From Trochalopteron elliotii (taxonomy: Eukaryota; Chordata; Aves; Passeriformes; Leiothrichidae): DNA of 64,000 nt. The stretch covers positions 1,340,077 to 1,404,076 of the forward strand of contig JANPWX010000010.1 in assembly GCA_024734555.1 (NCBI GenBank). The letters run 5' to 3'. Of the stretch, positions 1 to 22,422 are shown in pieces. Positions within the stretch are counted from its first letter, which is position 1. Each line of letters starts with the position of its first letter. A model generated the notes under the pieces. That model had not been told where the DNA came from. It saw only the letters and a program-made list of their open reading frames with translations, and did no database searches. The translations under genes and the position numbers were made by a program.

Positions 1-87
1 CAGGCATGTGTCGCTCCTGTGAAACGGGACGTGGGACACTGTGTCCCCTGTGAGCCAGGTGGGGGCTGTGGTGGCACTGGGACTCAC

Positions 88-3000
88 CAGCCTGGTGCAG
101 CCAAAAGGGCTCCTTGAAGTAGCTGAGTGTGGGCAACATGTGAGTCCGGGTGACATTCACCAGGACGGAGACGGCACTGCCAGCCTTGGGCTGGAAGGTG
201 CAGGCATAGGTGCTCTGTGCCCCCCTGCTCACGTTCTTGCACTGTTCCCATGCATCTTCCCTGTGGGAGGAGTGGGGAGCCAGTCAGTCCCACCAAAGCA
301 TACCCACAGGCAACATTCCTCCTGCACTTGCCCAGGAAAGCTACTGCTGCTTGTCGTTGGAGGTGCAATGTGACCAGGAGAGATGGTGAGGAGGTATGAG
401 ATTGGTGGTGGTAGAGCAGGGCATGGGCAAGGGGCCCAGTGTTATTGGGTTATTGGGACACAGCAGGACCAGTGGTCCCTAGGATGTGTCTGCCTGAGTG
501 CCATATGCCTGCCATGCCCCTTACCTTGTGCCAGGCCTGCTTGGAGGTGGCCGGTAGAAGAGCTGGTGGGAGCTGTGGGGCTCTGCAGGGTCCCAGCTCC
601 ACTCGCAGCGCACGTGCCGCAGGTCAGGGGTGCTGCAGCACAGCCCGATGTCTCCTGGACAGGCGAGAGCCAGGGCAAGGAGGGGGCTGCTTTCCCTTGG
701 CCCCCCAAAACTTGGGTGTTGCACCTCGCCTACAACAGGACCCCCACCCCCTGCAGCCCCAGGCGTGGGTGCTTCCCTGCTGTTGCTGCCAGCACCCCTG
801 CAGAGGGGATGGCTGCTCACCAGAGGAGTGGGGTGTCTCTGCAGAGGGGATGGCTGCTCACCAGAGGAGTGGGGTGTCTCTGCAGCCACCGGCTGAGACC
901 AGGGCCCCCAGACGCCGTCCATGGAGGTGCCATCAGGCTTGCTGCGCACCTGGATGTGGTACCTCACCCCTGGCTGCAGGTTCTGGAGCACCACCCAGGT
1001 GTTGGCCTGGACCAGCCTCTGTAGGAGAGGGGCCAAGCTGAGGAGCAACTGCAGGCCCCAAACCCCACTGCCCATCCCTGACCCTTCTATGTACCTGCCC
1101 CACACCTAGGGAGGCTGCCCCGGCCCTGGGTGTGTGGGTGCTGACAGTTGACTGGATGGAGGGGTCTCCAGGGTGCTGCCCACTCGGATTCAATGTGGTG
1201 CTGCAGGGCATCCCAGGGGAGGTAGCAGGGCAGCACTGCACCTCATAGAGGAAGAAGTTCAGGAAGTCAGCGAGTGGTGGCTGCCATGACACGCAGAGCT
1301 GCCCCACAGCCCCAGCCCAGCGGGCTGTGATGTTCACGGGGGGAGCAATGAGACCTGCAGAGAACATGCCAGAGTGTTTGCCCTCCTGCAGCAGCCCCGG
1401 TCTGGGCAATGCCTGGTCCTGCTGGGGGGACACATGGAAGTTGCCCCACCAGGCTGCCTCTGTGCCCAGCATGCAGGGCTCAGCCTGTTGCCAGCCCCTG
1501 TCAAAGGCAGAAGGTCAGGGGACCCAGACCTGGAGACTGTCCAGTTGTCACAGGGCATTGCCCAGTCAGAGGGACTCACCCACTGCCTCCACGCTGAGCT
1601 CCCGCCGATACTTTGTGCGGTTTGTGGTGGCATCCAGCACGAGGAGGTGGAGCTGGGTGAAGAGCCGCACGTCCTGGCTGGGGAAGACGCAGACATGTCG
1701 CTTCCTGCCAGCCCCATGGTGCCACGTGGAGACCATGCACGCTGTGGGCACATCCCTGAGGAATGGAGAGCGGGGTCTTGCAGCACCTCACAGCTCCTGC
1801 CTCGGGCCAAGCTTGAGGAGAGGGAGTGTGGGGCACAGCACTGAGACCTCGGTGTCATCGGCTCCTTTCCTGTGCCACCATCCACTGCAGGGCACCCTCC
1901 CCATGGGGCTGAGGGACAGCCAAGGCCTAGCCCTGCTGCAGGGTGCACAGTGGCTGCTGTGTAGCTTCTGTGGGCTCTCCATCTCTCCTTGCAGCTTGGA
2001 GCCACTGGGATAGCCCAGATTGCTGTTACACCCTGACCCTGCTGCTCTCTGTGCAGCAAGGAGGAGGCTGGGCTGTGTCCCCATCATCTCCTACCTGCTG
2101 TACCAGTAGTAGAAGTGGCACATCCCAGGTGTTGTCTCCTCCTCGTCCCAGAAGCAGGTGAGGTCCTCGAAGGAGCGGGAGAAACAGAGGATGTCCTCGG
2201 ACACGCCTGCTAGCAGTGCAGCGTCTGGGAGGAGTGTGGGCATGAAGGAGCCCCTGGGCACAAACCCATCCCCATCTCACCTGCTTCCACCTGCCCCATG
2301 CCCACTGGCATGTGGGGCAGCTTGAGCATGGCCGTGGCACAGGTGCTCTCCACCAGCTTGGCACACTGGGGAGGGACACGGCACCCATGCTGACTGCTGC
2401 CTTGCACTGGGGTCCTGGCTGGTGCAGGGCTCCCCCCGGCCCCACCACGCCCCCCTCCTGAGTATGCGAGATCCTTGAGGACAAACAAACATCCCGAAAT
2501 AGCCCTGCGGTCAGAGGGGAGCTCAGGGCCCAGCGATCAGGGGAAACACCCCTGCCCTGCTCATGCCGGAAGGTGTGCGGAAGTGAGATAAGGAGGAGCA
2601 GCACCCCAGAGAAAGGGAAAGGGGCTGGGGGCTGGTGTGGGGGCATGCGGTCCTGGGCAGGGAGGGATGTCCAAACCCCTGCCCAACCCCTGGGGGCATG
2701 TGCATTTCCCTGTCTCGCTCAGTAAGCCATGCTCCCTGTCATTACATGGACAAACTGGAACATCACACCCTGCAGGATCTCCATCTGAAGCACTGGTAGC
2801 TCTGCTGACATATGGGAGCCTGCCCCTGTTGTCATGGAAGATGGGACAGCCTCAAGATGCAGATGTGTGATGCACAGGGGTGGTCTTGCTGGCCCCAGCA
2901 TTGCTTCAGCAGTCCCTTCTCCCCCACTCCCTCTGCCCTGGGACTTCCTCCAGCCCTCTTCCTCCTCCTCTTCCTACTGGCATTTGCTGCCTTCCCCAGG

Positions 3001-4443
3001 GTTGCCCCCAGCTTTGGGACCCCACAAGCCCACTGCCAATGTCTGCTGCATTTGCTGAGTGTATCCATTCTCTGCTACACATCCACTGCACTGGCAATTG
3101 AGCACACCCTGGGCAAAGAATAAATCACTGTTCCCAAATATTCTCACCACCTTCTTGGTGTCCTTCTGCTCGCCCTGTCCCTTCTTTTGCCCTGACGCCC
3201 CCAGCCCTGTTCCTCATTTCCCAGCCCTGTGTTGCCTTCTTCCCCATGCCCATAGTCCCATCTCTGCCACAGCCTTCCCACCTGTTCTTCTCTTTTTGCC
3301 CCCCAGTACTGCACCCCAGACCTCATGCTTGCTCCATGACCTCACCCAGCTCCAAGTACCAGGAGATGAAGTGGCAGCTCAGTGGCACAGGGACCCATGG
3401 TGTCAGTGGGAGGTCCTGTGGGCTATCAGAGCATCTTTGCTGAGCACAGCCCATTTCTGAGGAAGGGCAGCTACCCAGCTCTGCAGCCCACACCAGCCAT
3501 GCTCAGGCAATGCTGACAAGCCAGTGGAGGGCCCAAGGCACAATGATTTTGCAGAGGCTGTGATCAGAGAGAGGATGAGTACAACCCTGACCCTCGACCC
3601 ACTGTCCCTATGGGGGTGACTCAAAATGTGCTCCCAAGTCTGTCCTGGCCAGAGACCTGAGGTGGGTCTGGAGAGACAAGCAGGAGATCAACAGAGTTTT
3701 ATTCAGTTAATGCTTTTTATGGTGTTACAGAAAGTTCTTAAGGGGCTAAAGAGGCTGTCAATGAATATATGGAGAAGACTGAAATGAGACAAAGTTGGGG
3801 AGTGGCTCTGGCAGGTGCAGTGTGCCAGACTGGGGCCAGCTATCAGCTGAGATGAGGCTGTCCAGTGGCACAGTAAGATCATGGCAAGGCTGGTGCAGGA
3901 GCACAGGGGTTAGCTTGGAAGTGCCACTGCATTGCCTGTGATGCAGAGCTGTGCCATGAGATGTTAACTTGAGTCTTGCTCTATCCCTCATCATGTCATA
4001 ACTCTGAGAACTTCTGATGAGTGAGGAGCCCCTCTGCTACCTGAGCAGGACTGGGAGCATCAGACTGCCATATCCAGGGGCAACCCATGGGCAACCAAGC
4101 TCTGCCTGCAGAGAGCATGGATGTTCCTTTACTCCAAGCATCTCAGGGTGTCCCACAGGTGAGAAGGGCACTCCATTGCTCACCCTGAACACCCCCTGCA
4201 CACCCTCCTGGAATGAGGACTCCCCCCCCCTTCCCAATCCTGTAGATTTTGGCTGCTGTGAGGTGCTCGTTGCCCACACCTGGCATTCTAGCTCCTCTCT
4301 GGCCCATCCTTTGGGGGAGAAAATAGCCCCAAGGACCTACCTTGGGATGTCACTGGCTCAGGGGCTGACGGTGGGCTGCAGAGGCTGAGCAGGATGGCAG
4401 GGAGCAGTGAGAGCTGCCAGCCCTGGCACAGGCAGGCTGCCAT
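88..4443 (-). CDS. MPL: Thrombopoietin receptor MPL, 5' seven coding exons (partial, 3' part off window)
   Basis: MPL is a single-pass type I cytokine receptor that binds thrombopoietin and signals through JAK2-STAT in megakaryocytes and blood stem cells. Coding exons in transcript order are 4341-4443, 2095-2224, 1580-1755, 1095-1354, 862-1018, 525-654 and 88-260. All have GT-AG borders and matching phases, giving 376 codons plus one base. Exon 1 encodes a hydrophobic signal peptide starting [10 protein letters not shown]. Exon 2 has the cytokine-receptor cysteine motif [16 protein letters not shown], nearly identical to human MPL as I remember it. Exon 3 has [11 protein letters not shown]. 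Exon 5 ends the first receptor module with WGPWS, the WSxWS variant. Exons 6-7 begin the second module ([15 protein letters not shown] and [19 protein letters not shown]). The membrane span and JAK-binding tail are off window. An in-frame ATG about 49 codons upstream lies beyond the putative promoter, so I chose the ATG at 4443. Intron 1 (2.1 kb) holds no recognised gene. Confidence 0.95.
799..895. repeat. 41-bp tandem duplication across the MPL exon 5 splice donor
   Basis: Two near-perfect copies with a 41-bp period (about 799-854 and 840-895) sit at the 3' end of MPL coding exon 5 on the minus strand. Each copy carries the same donor context, CTCTG|GTGAGC, giving donors after 862 and after 821. 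The donor after 862 joins exon 6 in frame (GGA GAC). Use of the second copy would add 41 bases and shift the frame. Confidence 0.9.
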
Positions 4444-4530
4444 CCTGCAACCTGTGTGCCGGAGCCACACGTGCCGCACTCGGCCCTTCCCAGTGTCCTG
4501 GGAGCTGCTGTGGCTCCTCTGGGCGATACC

Positions 4531-4547
4531 TTTATCTGGGAAGTGGT
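4531..4547 (-). promoter_or_regulatory. Adjacent ETS and GATA motifs upstream of MPL
   Basis: On the minus strand CACTTCC (an ETS core, GGAAGTG on the other strand) lies directly beside AGATAA (a GATA site), about 90 bases upstream of the MPL start codon. GATA-1 and ETS factors acting on a TATA-less promoter are the established regulators of human MPL. The placement fits, but binding here is inferred. Confidence 0.5.
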
Positions 4548-4671
4548 GGCTGTGCAGCTCAGGAAGCCTGGCTGGGGGCTCTCCCCGCCCCATCACCAGC
4601 ACTTCCCTGTGCCTGAAACCACAATGCCACAGTCCCTCTGCCGCCGGCCGCAGTGCCAAGAGAGACTGCTC

Positions 4672-4682
4672 CTATCAGATAG
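4672..4682. promoter_or_regulatory. Palindromic double GATA motif upstream of MPL
   Basis: The sequence CTATCAGATAG reads as a GATA core on both strands, about 230 bases upstream of the MPL start codon. It could be a second GATA-factor element of the megakaryocytic promoter. A short motif like this can occur by chance. Confidence 0.3.
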
Positions 4683-4699
4683 GCAGCATGTCCTGCCCT

Positions 4700-6280
4700 C
4701 GTGGCTACTGGCATGCTGGGAGGATGGGGTAGGAAGAAAAACAACCCCCGAGAAACTAGGAGGCCCCTGTGTGGGGCAGGGCAGGCTGTTGGGGCTGCTG
4801 CCACATGGGAGCATGGGATGTAGCACAGCTGATCTGCCTCCATTGTGTCCTGTGCTGCCCAGCACTGGTGTGCTCCAGGTGTGCTCTGCCAGTGGCTCCA
4901 TGGCTGTGCTGGGAGCAGAGCTGCAGGCACAGGGGGGCAGAGCCCACAGAGGTGCCAGTGATGTAGGAGCAGGGCCACCACAGTGAGGTCACATGTGGTG
5001 ACCCACAGTCAGGCCCAACCTCATGCCAGTCCACTGCTTCCCGTGGCTGGAGAGTCTCCCACCCTGCCAGGGCACAGCACAGCTGCACAGCCCGGGGGGC
5101 ACCAGCCAGGGCACAAGGAGCCACTTGTACACATGTCCCCTCTGCACCAAGGCCAGGTTTGCTTCTTCAAGACCAGCAGCTGAGGACAGCACCAAAGGTA
5201 CTGAGGGGAGACAGGAGCAGCCAGCCCCAACTTGCCACAGACAAATTTTGTCAAAAAAAGCAGAAAGACCTAGGTGTGAGCAGGACTGGTGACATTGCCA
5301 CACACACTGTTCCCAGCTGGGAGCAGAGGGGGTGCAGAGACAGTAGCACATGTCAGTCTGTTTGTGAGGGCCAGTCCCCATTACTGGTTCACTGGGGACC
5401 TCAGGGATGGGGCAGAGAGGCTGCTCACTAACAGCTGCAGTTGACACCAAAGAGCACTGGAGGCCAGAATGGAAAATCAGAATGGTATTGACAGGGTTCA
5501 GAGACCTTCTGGGGATAAAAGACTCCTGCCCAGGAGAACAATGCAAATGCCCCCATCTCCAGCAGGGATACCAGGCTCTGCAGGAGCCACTCTTGCATCT
5601 CGTGGGCCTGCAGATGGGTAGGCAGACAGTTGGATGGCATGTCCAGGGCTGAGCAAGCTGAAGCCAGCATAGGTGAAGTTCAACCACTCTCAGGGTAACA
5701 AACAGCAGCAGTGCAAGTGAGGGACCTCAACCCTCGAGGGATGGGCACATGAGGATCACCCCAGCAGCACATGTTTGAGCAAGCTGGTCAAACAGCTGTC
5801 ACTTTGCCAGATGTGGGAAGTTACTTGATGGCTCAGCACAGTGCTGGGAGGTACCAGCTGGTCAGGGTGGGAAGGGTGTGGAGTTGCACAGCTCCACAGG
5901 ACCCAGCTGGACGAGCAGGGCCATCCCTTTAAAGAGCAGCCAGCTGAGGGGAAGATGCAGGAACAATTTTCAAGCATGCAAAAGGCAGCTGTACAAAGGA
6001 AGCACATAGCCTGTTCTCCATATCCCTTTGGGGACAAGACCAAGTCTTAAATTGTGTATGTGGGAAAAGATCCCAGTTGGATTCTAAGAAAACCCATCTC
6101 CATGGCATGATGAGACCTGGGACTAGTCTGGGAATGCTGGGACATTCCTGGGGATTATCAGAGGACCCCAATGGGAACAGAATTCTGAGGAGTGCCCACC
6201 ACAGCAGCAGATCACTGGGCCCCCACATCCTGTTCCCCAGTGCTGTCAGCAGAGCAGAGCTGGGTCCCCAGCAACACTCC
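4700..6280. other. MPL-TIE1 intergenic spacer, no gene recognised
   Basis: The spacer between the MPL 5' end and the TIE1 3' end is GC-rich and has several open frames on both strands. None resembles a known protein or has convincing splice structure. I see no repeat I can name. Confidence 0.6.
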
Positions 6281-6304
6281 TCTGGACCCAGCTGTTGCAT
6301 GATC

Positions 6305-6310
6305 TTTATT
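6305..6310 (-). terminator. Candidate TIE1 polyadenylation signal (AATAAA)
   Basis: The minus strand reads CAATAAAG here, about 530 bases past the TIE1 stop codon. It is the first canonical hexamer I find downstream of the stop, so the 3' UTR would run from 6837 to about 6285. Confidence 0.55.
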
Positions 6311-6837
6311 GTCCATAAGGCAGAGCTGACACCTCCGAAGGACCACTGCAGAGCTGGAGGCTGTGCACAGCCAACACTGTCCCTTTACACCTGCCAGGGT
6401 GGCCCATCCCATACCAGCAGTGCTGCTTACAACCCCTGGCACCACTTCAGACCCAGAGCATGCTGAGAGCTGCAGGGCAGGCAGATGCTGTGTTGCTGCT
6501 TCCTCCTCTCGTCCCGAAGCTTAAGCATTTGTGTCCGTGGGCTTAGGCATTACCCTGGCTCCTGAGGGAGGACTTTTGCCTGCTCTGCTGCCAGCACCCT
6601 GCTGCTGCTTGTCCTTGGGGCCATCCCAGTGTGTCCTCAGCAGTGTGGGGCTGTGAGTGGCTGGCACCATGCCAGGGAGGGGTTGGCACGGTGCTGCTGC
6701 AGGGAAAGTGCTCTTGGGAAGGGGCACTGCCATTTGGCTGCTTGGCCCTGGAGTGGGACGAGCAGCCCCTTGTCCCCTCAGCACTGTTCCAGCAGGCTGG
6801 GGCCAGCGTTGCCCCTCTGGGTGGTGCCAGCGCAGCC

Positions 6838-18838
<12,001 letters not shown>

Positions 18839-18849
18839 GTCCTTGGAGC

Positions 18850-18900
18850 TTGTTCCGAATCTGGCAGAGGTCAGAAAATCCCCAGCATTTCCTGGCTGCG
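18850..18900 (-). promoter_or_regulatory. TIE1 5' UTR and promoter-proximal region with ETS-like site
   Basis: Just upstream of the TIE1 ATG is CATTTCCTGG (18886-18895), an ETS core on the minus strand (CCAGGAAATG). ETS factors are established activators of the TIE1 endothelial promoter. I see no TATA box, and the transcription start cannot be placed from sequence. Confidence 0.3.
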
Positions 18901-21900
18901 GAGGTCAGAGCTGGAGGCTGTGGCTGCCTAGGAGCTCCACATGAGAGGCAGCTAAGGACTGCGGCTCCCTGCCTGTGCCTCCCATCTCTTCTCCATGCTG
19001 TTGCTTGACTTCCAGGGCAGCTGAGACCACCTCCTGTGGTGCATAGCCTGGGCACGGACAGAGAGATGCCCCTGTTTCTGCTGGCTCCGTGGCCAGCCAG
19101 CTGTTCAGGAGCAGGGCTTGCTGGCCGAGGGGCCGCTGGGGTCCCCTGCCTGGTGGCAGCTCTTCCAGGGAAAGGCACCCGCTCACCCCCCCAGGGCTAG
19201 GGCTGCATGCTCAGGGTTCCCTGAGCCATGCTGAGCCCCTAGCCCAGGCAGGAGGTGTCCCAGCCCTGCTTTTCGTCCAAGGCTCAGAGTGCCTCATGCC
19301 CCAGCCCGCCCGGGCGGTGGCATCCCCATCCCCTCGGTGCAGCCCCGTGGATGATGGCTGTGGGAAGGGCTCTCTGGAGCACGGAAAGGAAAGGGGCCAA
19401 GGGGCCGTGGCTGGCGGTGGCGGCGGAGCCAAATCCTGTTTCCCATGCGGCGTTTCCTGCTCTCCACCCATTGTTTGGAGACGGCCCTGACTCCAGGAGC
19501 CGTCGGGAGCAGCCCTGCACAGGCTGCCCCCGGGGAGCGGCGTGCGGCGGGGCTGAGGCCGCGCACACCTTGTGACACCTCAGCCTCCCGCCGCCACGAG
19601 CGGGGCTGCGAGGCATGGCCCACCTGAGCTGTGCCAGGCCTGACTTGTCCTGCAGTGGCCCGTGGTGGGGACACTGTCCAGGTTGAAAGGGGCTGGGTGG
19701 GAGCACAGGCAGGGTGCCAACAAGCTGCCCAGGGAGGGTGGCCACGGCCAGGAGAAAACCCTCTGTGTTGTGGTAAACATGTTCCCGGGGGGAAGTGGAA
19801 GCAGAAGAAAGCCTGGCTTTCCCTGAGTACTTTCCCATGCACAGTGCTGGCATGGGCACAGCATAGCATGGCCTTGCTGCAACCCAGCCCAGAGGGTCTC
19901 ACACACAACATTCCAGAGAGGTTGTGCCAGTGTCCAGGCTCTTTGCCTGGCAAACAAAAAGCGTTTCCCAGGGAATCACCATAAGCTTCACGCACCAAAC
20001 CTCACACTGCTTCACAAATCAAACTGTTCTCATGTGAAAGCCAGGGCTGCCAGGGAGTGAGTCTCATGTTTTGATGTGTCCTGAGCCCATGCTGTATCCG
20101 GCCAAAAATCTAAAGCACACATGGAGAGGAAAGGGAAATCCATTCATCGCTTCCGACTATTTACAGAGTGCTCTGGGGCCACACGGTGCCCATGGCATGC
20201 TGAGGGAGGGATGGCAGTGAGCCTGGGCTCCCACTGTGCAGCTGCCTGGCCACTCCACGGCAGGAGGGGTGGAAAAGATCTGAAAAAGGTGGACACCAGG
20301 TGCAGCTGCCCTCATTTGCCTGGAAAATGAAGCTGGCTGTAGAGAATGCAGAGGCCGGTCAGGCTCATAACTGTGTGCTTACATGGGCAACTCATTCTGT
20401 GCTTCCCTGGCAGCTGTGGGGGAGTGCATCACACAGAGCCTGCATTACAGTGCACTCCGTGAAATGTTCTCCTTCAGGAGGACCCGTTTGAGGATGGGAT
20501 TATTTACACCGAATTTTTGTAGAATGGGACCCATATGGGGTCATTCTCTGCACCAGGCCATACCCAGGAGATCTCAGGGATCCATTGAGGAATCTGACCC
20601 AGTGTGATTTTTTTGCGTGTGTTTTTTCCTAGGAGCACCTGGATAAGAGCTGTGCTGTCTATCTGTGCAGATTTCTTCAGCTGGAGGTAGGGTAGGAAAC
20701 CTTCCTGGGGAGTTTTGTGGGTATGCCCAGCTAGGACCTTACAGCTCCAGTTTATCTGTCTCCAGAGGAGGCACTAGAGAGATATCAGCCACAGAGGCTC
20801 AGCTGAACACAGCCGAAGCAGCTGTCCACACTTGCTCTCCTGTAACATGGAAAGCTCCAGTTTTCCAATTCACAGGACACTCCAAGCACCTGAATATCTG
20901 CTGATTTCACGGACCTCAGCTATTTTGCTGAATCACAACAGACTAAAAAAAAAAAAAACCAACAAAGACTGACAAAAATACCACTTTGTTATCATTTGCA
21001 CATTCTAATGCACGGCACCACATGCCAGAAACCAGATACGTTTCCTGATAGGAAATGCAGCCGCCCTACAGATGCACCAATGGACTGAGCTGCCTCAGCA
21101 ACACTTTCTAGCCCTGCTTCTCTGGATGCCTGTTTTATGTGCTCAGCAGGTCCTGGGGAGGCCCCGCAAGGCTGGGATAAGCACTGCTCCCACCAGGCAT
21201 AGAACACCCTGGAAGCAGGGTAGTTGAGCAGCCCCAGCCCGCCTGGACAGCTGGGAATCTGGAGCTGCCTGCTGCGCTGGCATCCAGGACATGCCCACAG
21301 GATGAAGGGCAGGCTGCTGGGAAGCCCTTTCCCTGAGGAAAGGGTGGGACGTGCGGCTGTGGAAGAGCCCTTTGGCAGCGTGGGGGAAGAGGGGCCATCC
21401 TGTCCCAGTTGCCGACAGCTCAAAGTGCTCTTGCTGGCAATCAGCTTCCTGTTTTCTTGAGCAGGCGTGGGACCAGGGAATGGGGAGCAGGGAAGAGAGC
21501 TTGGGGCTCCCTCTTGCTGCAGAGGCGAAGCCAGGAGCAGGTGCAGCCAGCACTTTCTCTGCCTGGTCTGTGGCTCTGTCATCCTTGCCACCTTCACCCA
21601 CCCCATCACCTCTGGGTACAGGAGCAGGTCTGGTGTGCCAGCAAACACCCATGAAATGCTGCTTTGACATGATTTCTCAGACTTTCACTGACCCCGTAGC
21701 AGGACTGGCAGGGAAAACTACTGACAAGTGGCAGGTCTGCATGGGGCATGCCGAAGGTGTTGGGGCACCACCATCCTCTGGGACCCTCACAGACAGGTGC
21801 TGCTCACTGAACTGCTGCTGCTGCTGGGCCCAGAGACCTGCCAGTTTCCTGCATGCTTTAAACACCTTTCTGCTGGAATCCCAGCAAGGCTTTTATTTTC

Positions 21901-22150
21901 CTGTAGGACATTTTCCTGCTGCCTCAGTTCCAACTTCCCCAGCCGGGGCTGGCTGTGTGCCCCAACCCCAGGTGCGTGGACCAACACCTGGACCAGGCTC
22001 AGGCTGCTCTCCTCCGGCGTGGCCTCTCAGGGCAGATGCCACAGAGGTGTCCCCCCTCTCCCTCTGGAAGCCCCCCAGCATTCCCAGTGTCCTGCTGCCA
22101 GTCCGGCAGCCCCAGGGCACCGCACAGCGCAGCAGGCAGCCCTGTCACCG
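18900..22150. other. TIE1-TEMP divergent intergenic region
   Basis: This is about 3.2 kb between two genes transcribed away from each other. It is GC-rich on the TIE1 side and on the TEMP side, more AT-rich in the middle, with an A-run near 20946. Several long open frames exist in the GC-rich parts, including one of 368 codons at 21351-22457 (plus). None shows known homology, so I do not call them genes. Confidence 0.5.
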
Positions 22151-22422
22151 ATCACGGGCGGACACAAGGGTGGGAGGTGATGGGGCGCGGCTGTTAATGT
22201 GTAACCAGCACCTCCACCTTTCACCAGCCGGGGAGGAGCGGGGCCGGGGCGGCAGCCAGGCTGGGTCCCGGGCGCTGCTGTCTGCGGGGCCGGCGTGTGG
22301 GGGCTCGGTGTCGGCCCTGAGCCGTGCGGCCGCGGCCACACCTCGCCCGGCACGGCCGGCTCCGCCGGCTTCCCAGCTTTCCCCGAGACTTGTTTTTCTG
22401 GCCGGAAGTTTCCTGGAGCCAA
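22150..22422 (+). promoter_or_regulatory. CpG-rich promoter of the TEMP orthologue
   Basis: A GC- and CpG-dense block lies immediately upstream of the TEMP start codon. It contains stretches such as GGGGCCGGGGCGG (Sp-type) near 22239 and many CGs to 22375. It looks like a CpG-island promoter covering the first exon. No TATA box is apparent. Confidence 0.5.

Noticed and set aside
383..1041. Overlapping plus-strand open frames of about 200 codons
   Set aside because: They are antisense to well-supported MPL exons 5 and 6 and owe their length to GC-rich sequence. No homology is seen.
1104..1106. Alternative donor in MPL exon 4
   Set aside because: Joining from 1106 to exon 5 puts exon 5 out of frame. 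The donor after 1095 keeps the conserved reading.
2280..2370. Possible extra MPL exon in intron 1
   Set aside because: It has no counterpart in the receptor family, and exons 1 and 2 already join in phase.
2026..2646. Minus-strand frame beginning with a leucine-rich signal-like segment, considered as MPL exon 1
   Set aside because: It lacks a suitable donor in phase with exon 2. The exon at 4341-4443 gives a signal peptide, a good donor and the expected Gln-Asp junction.
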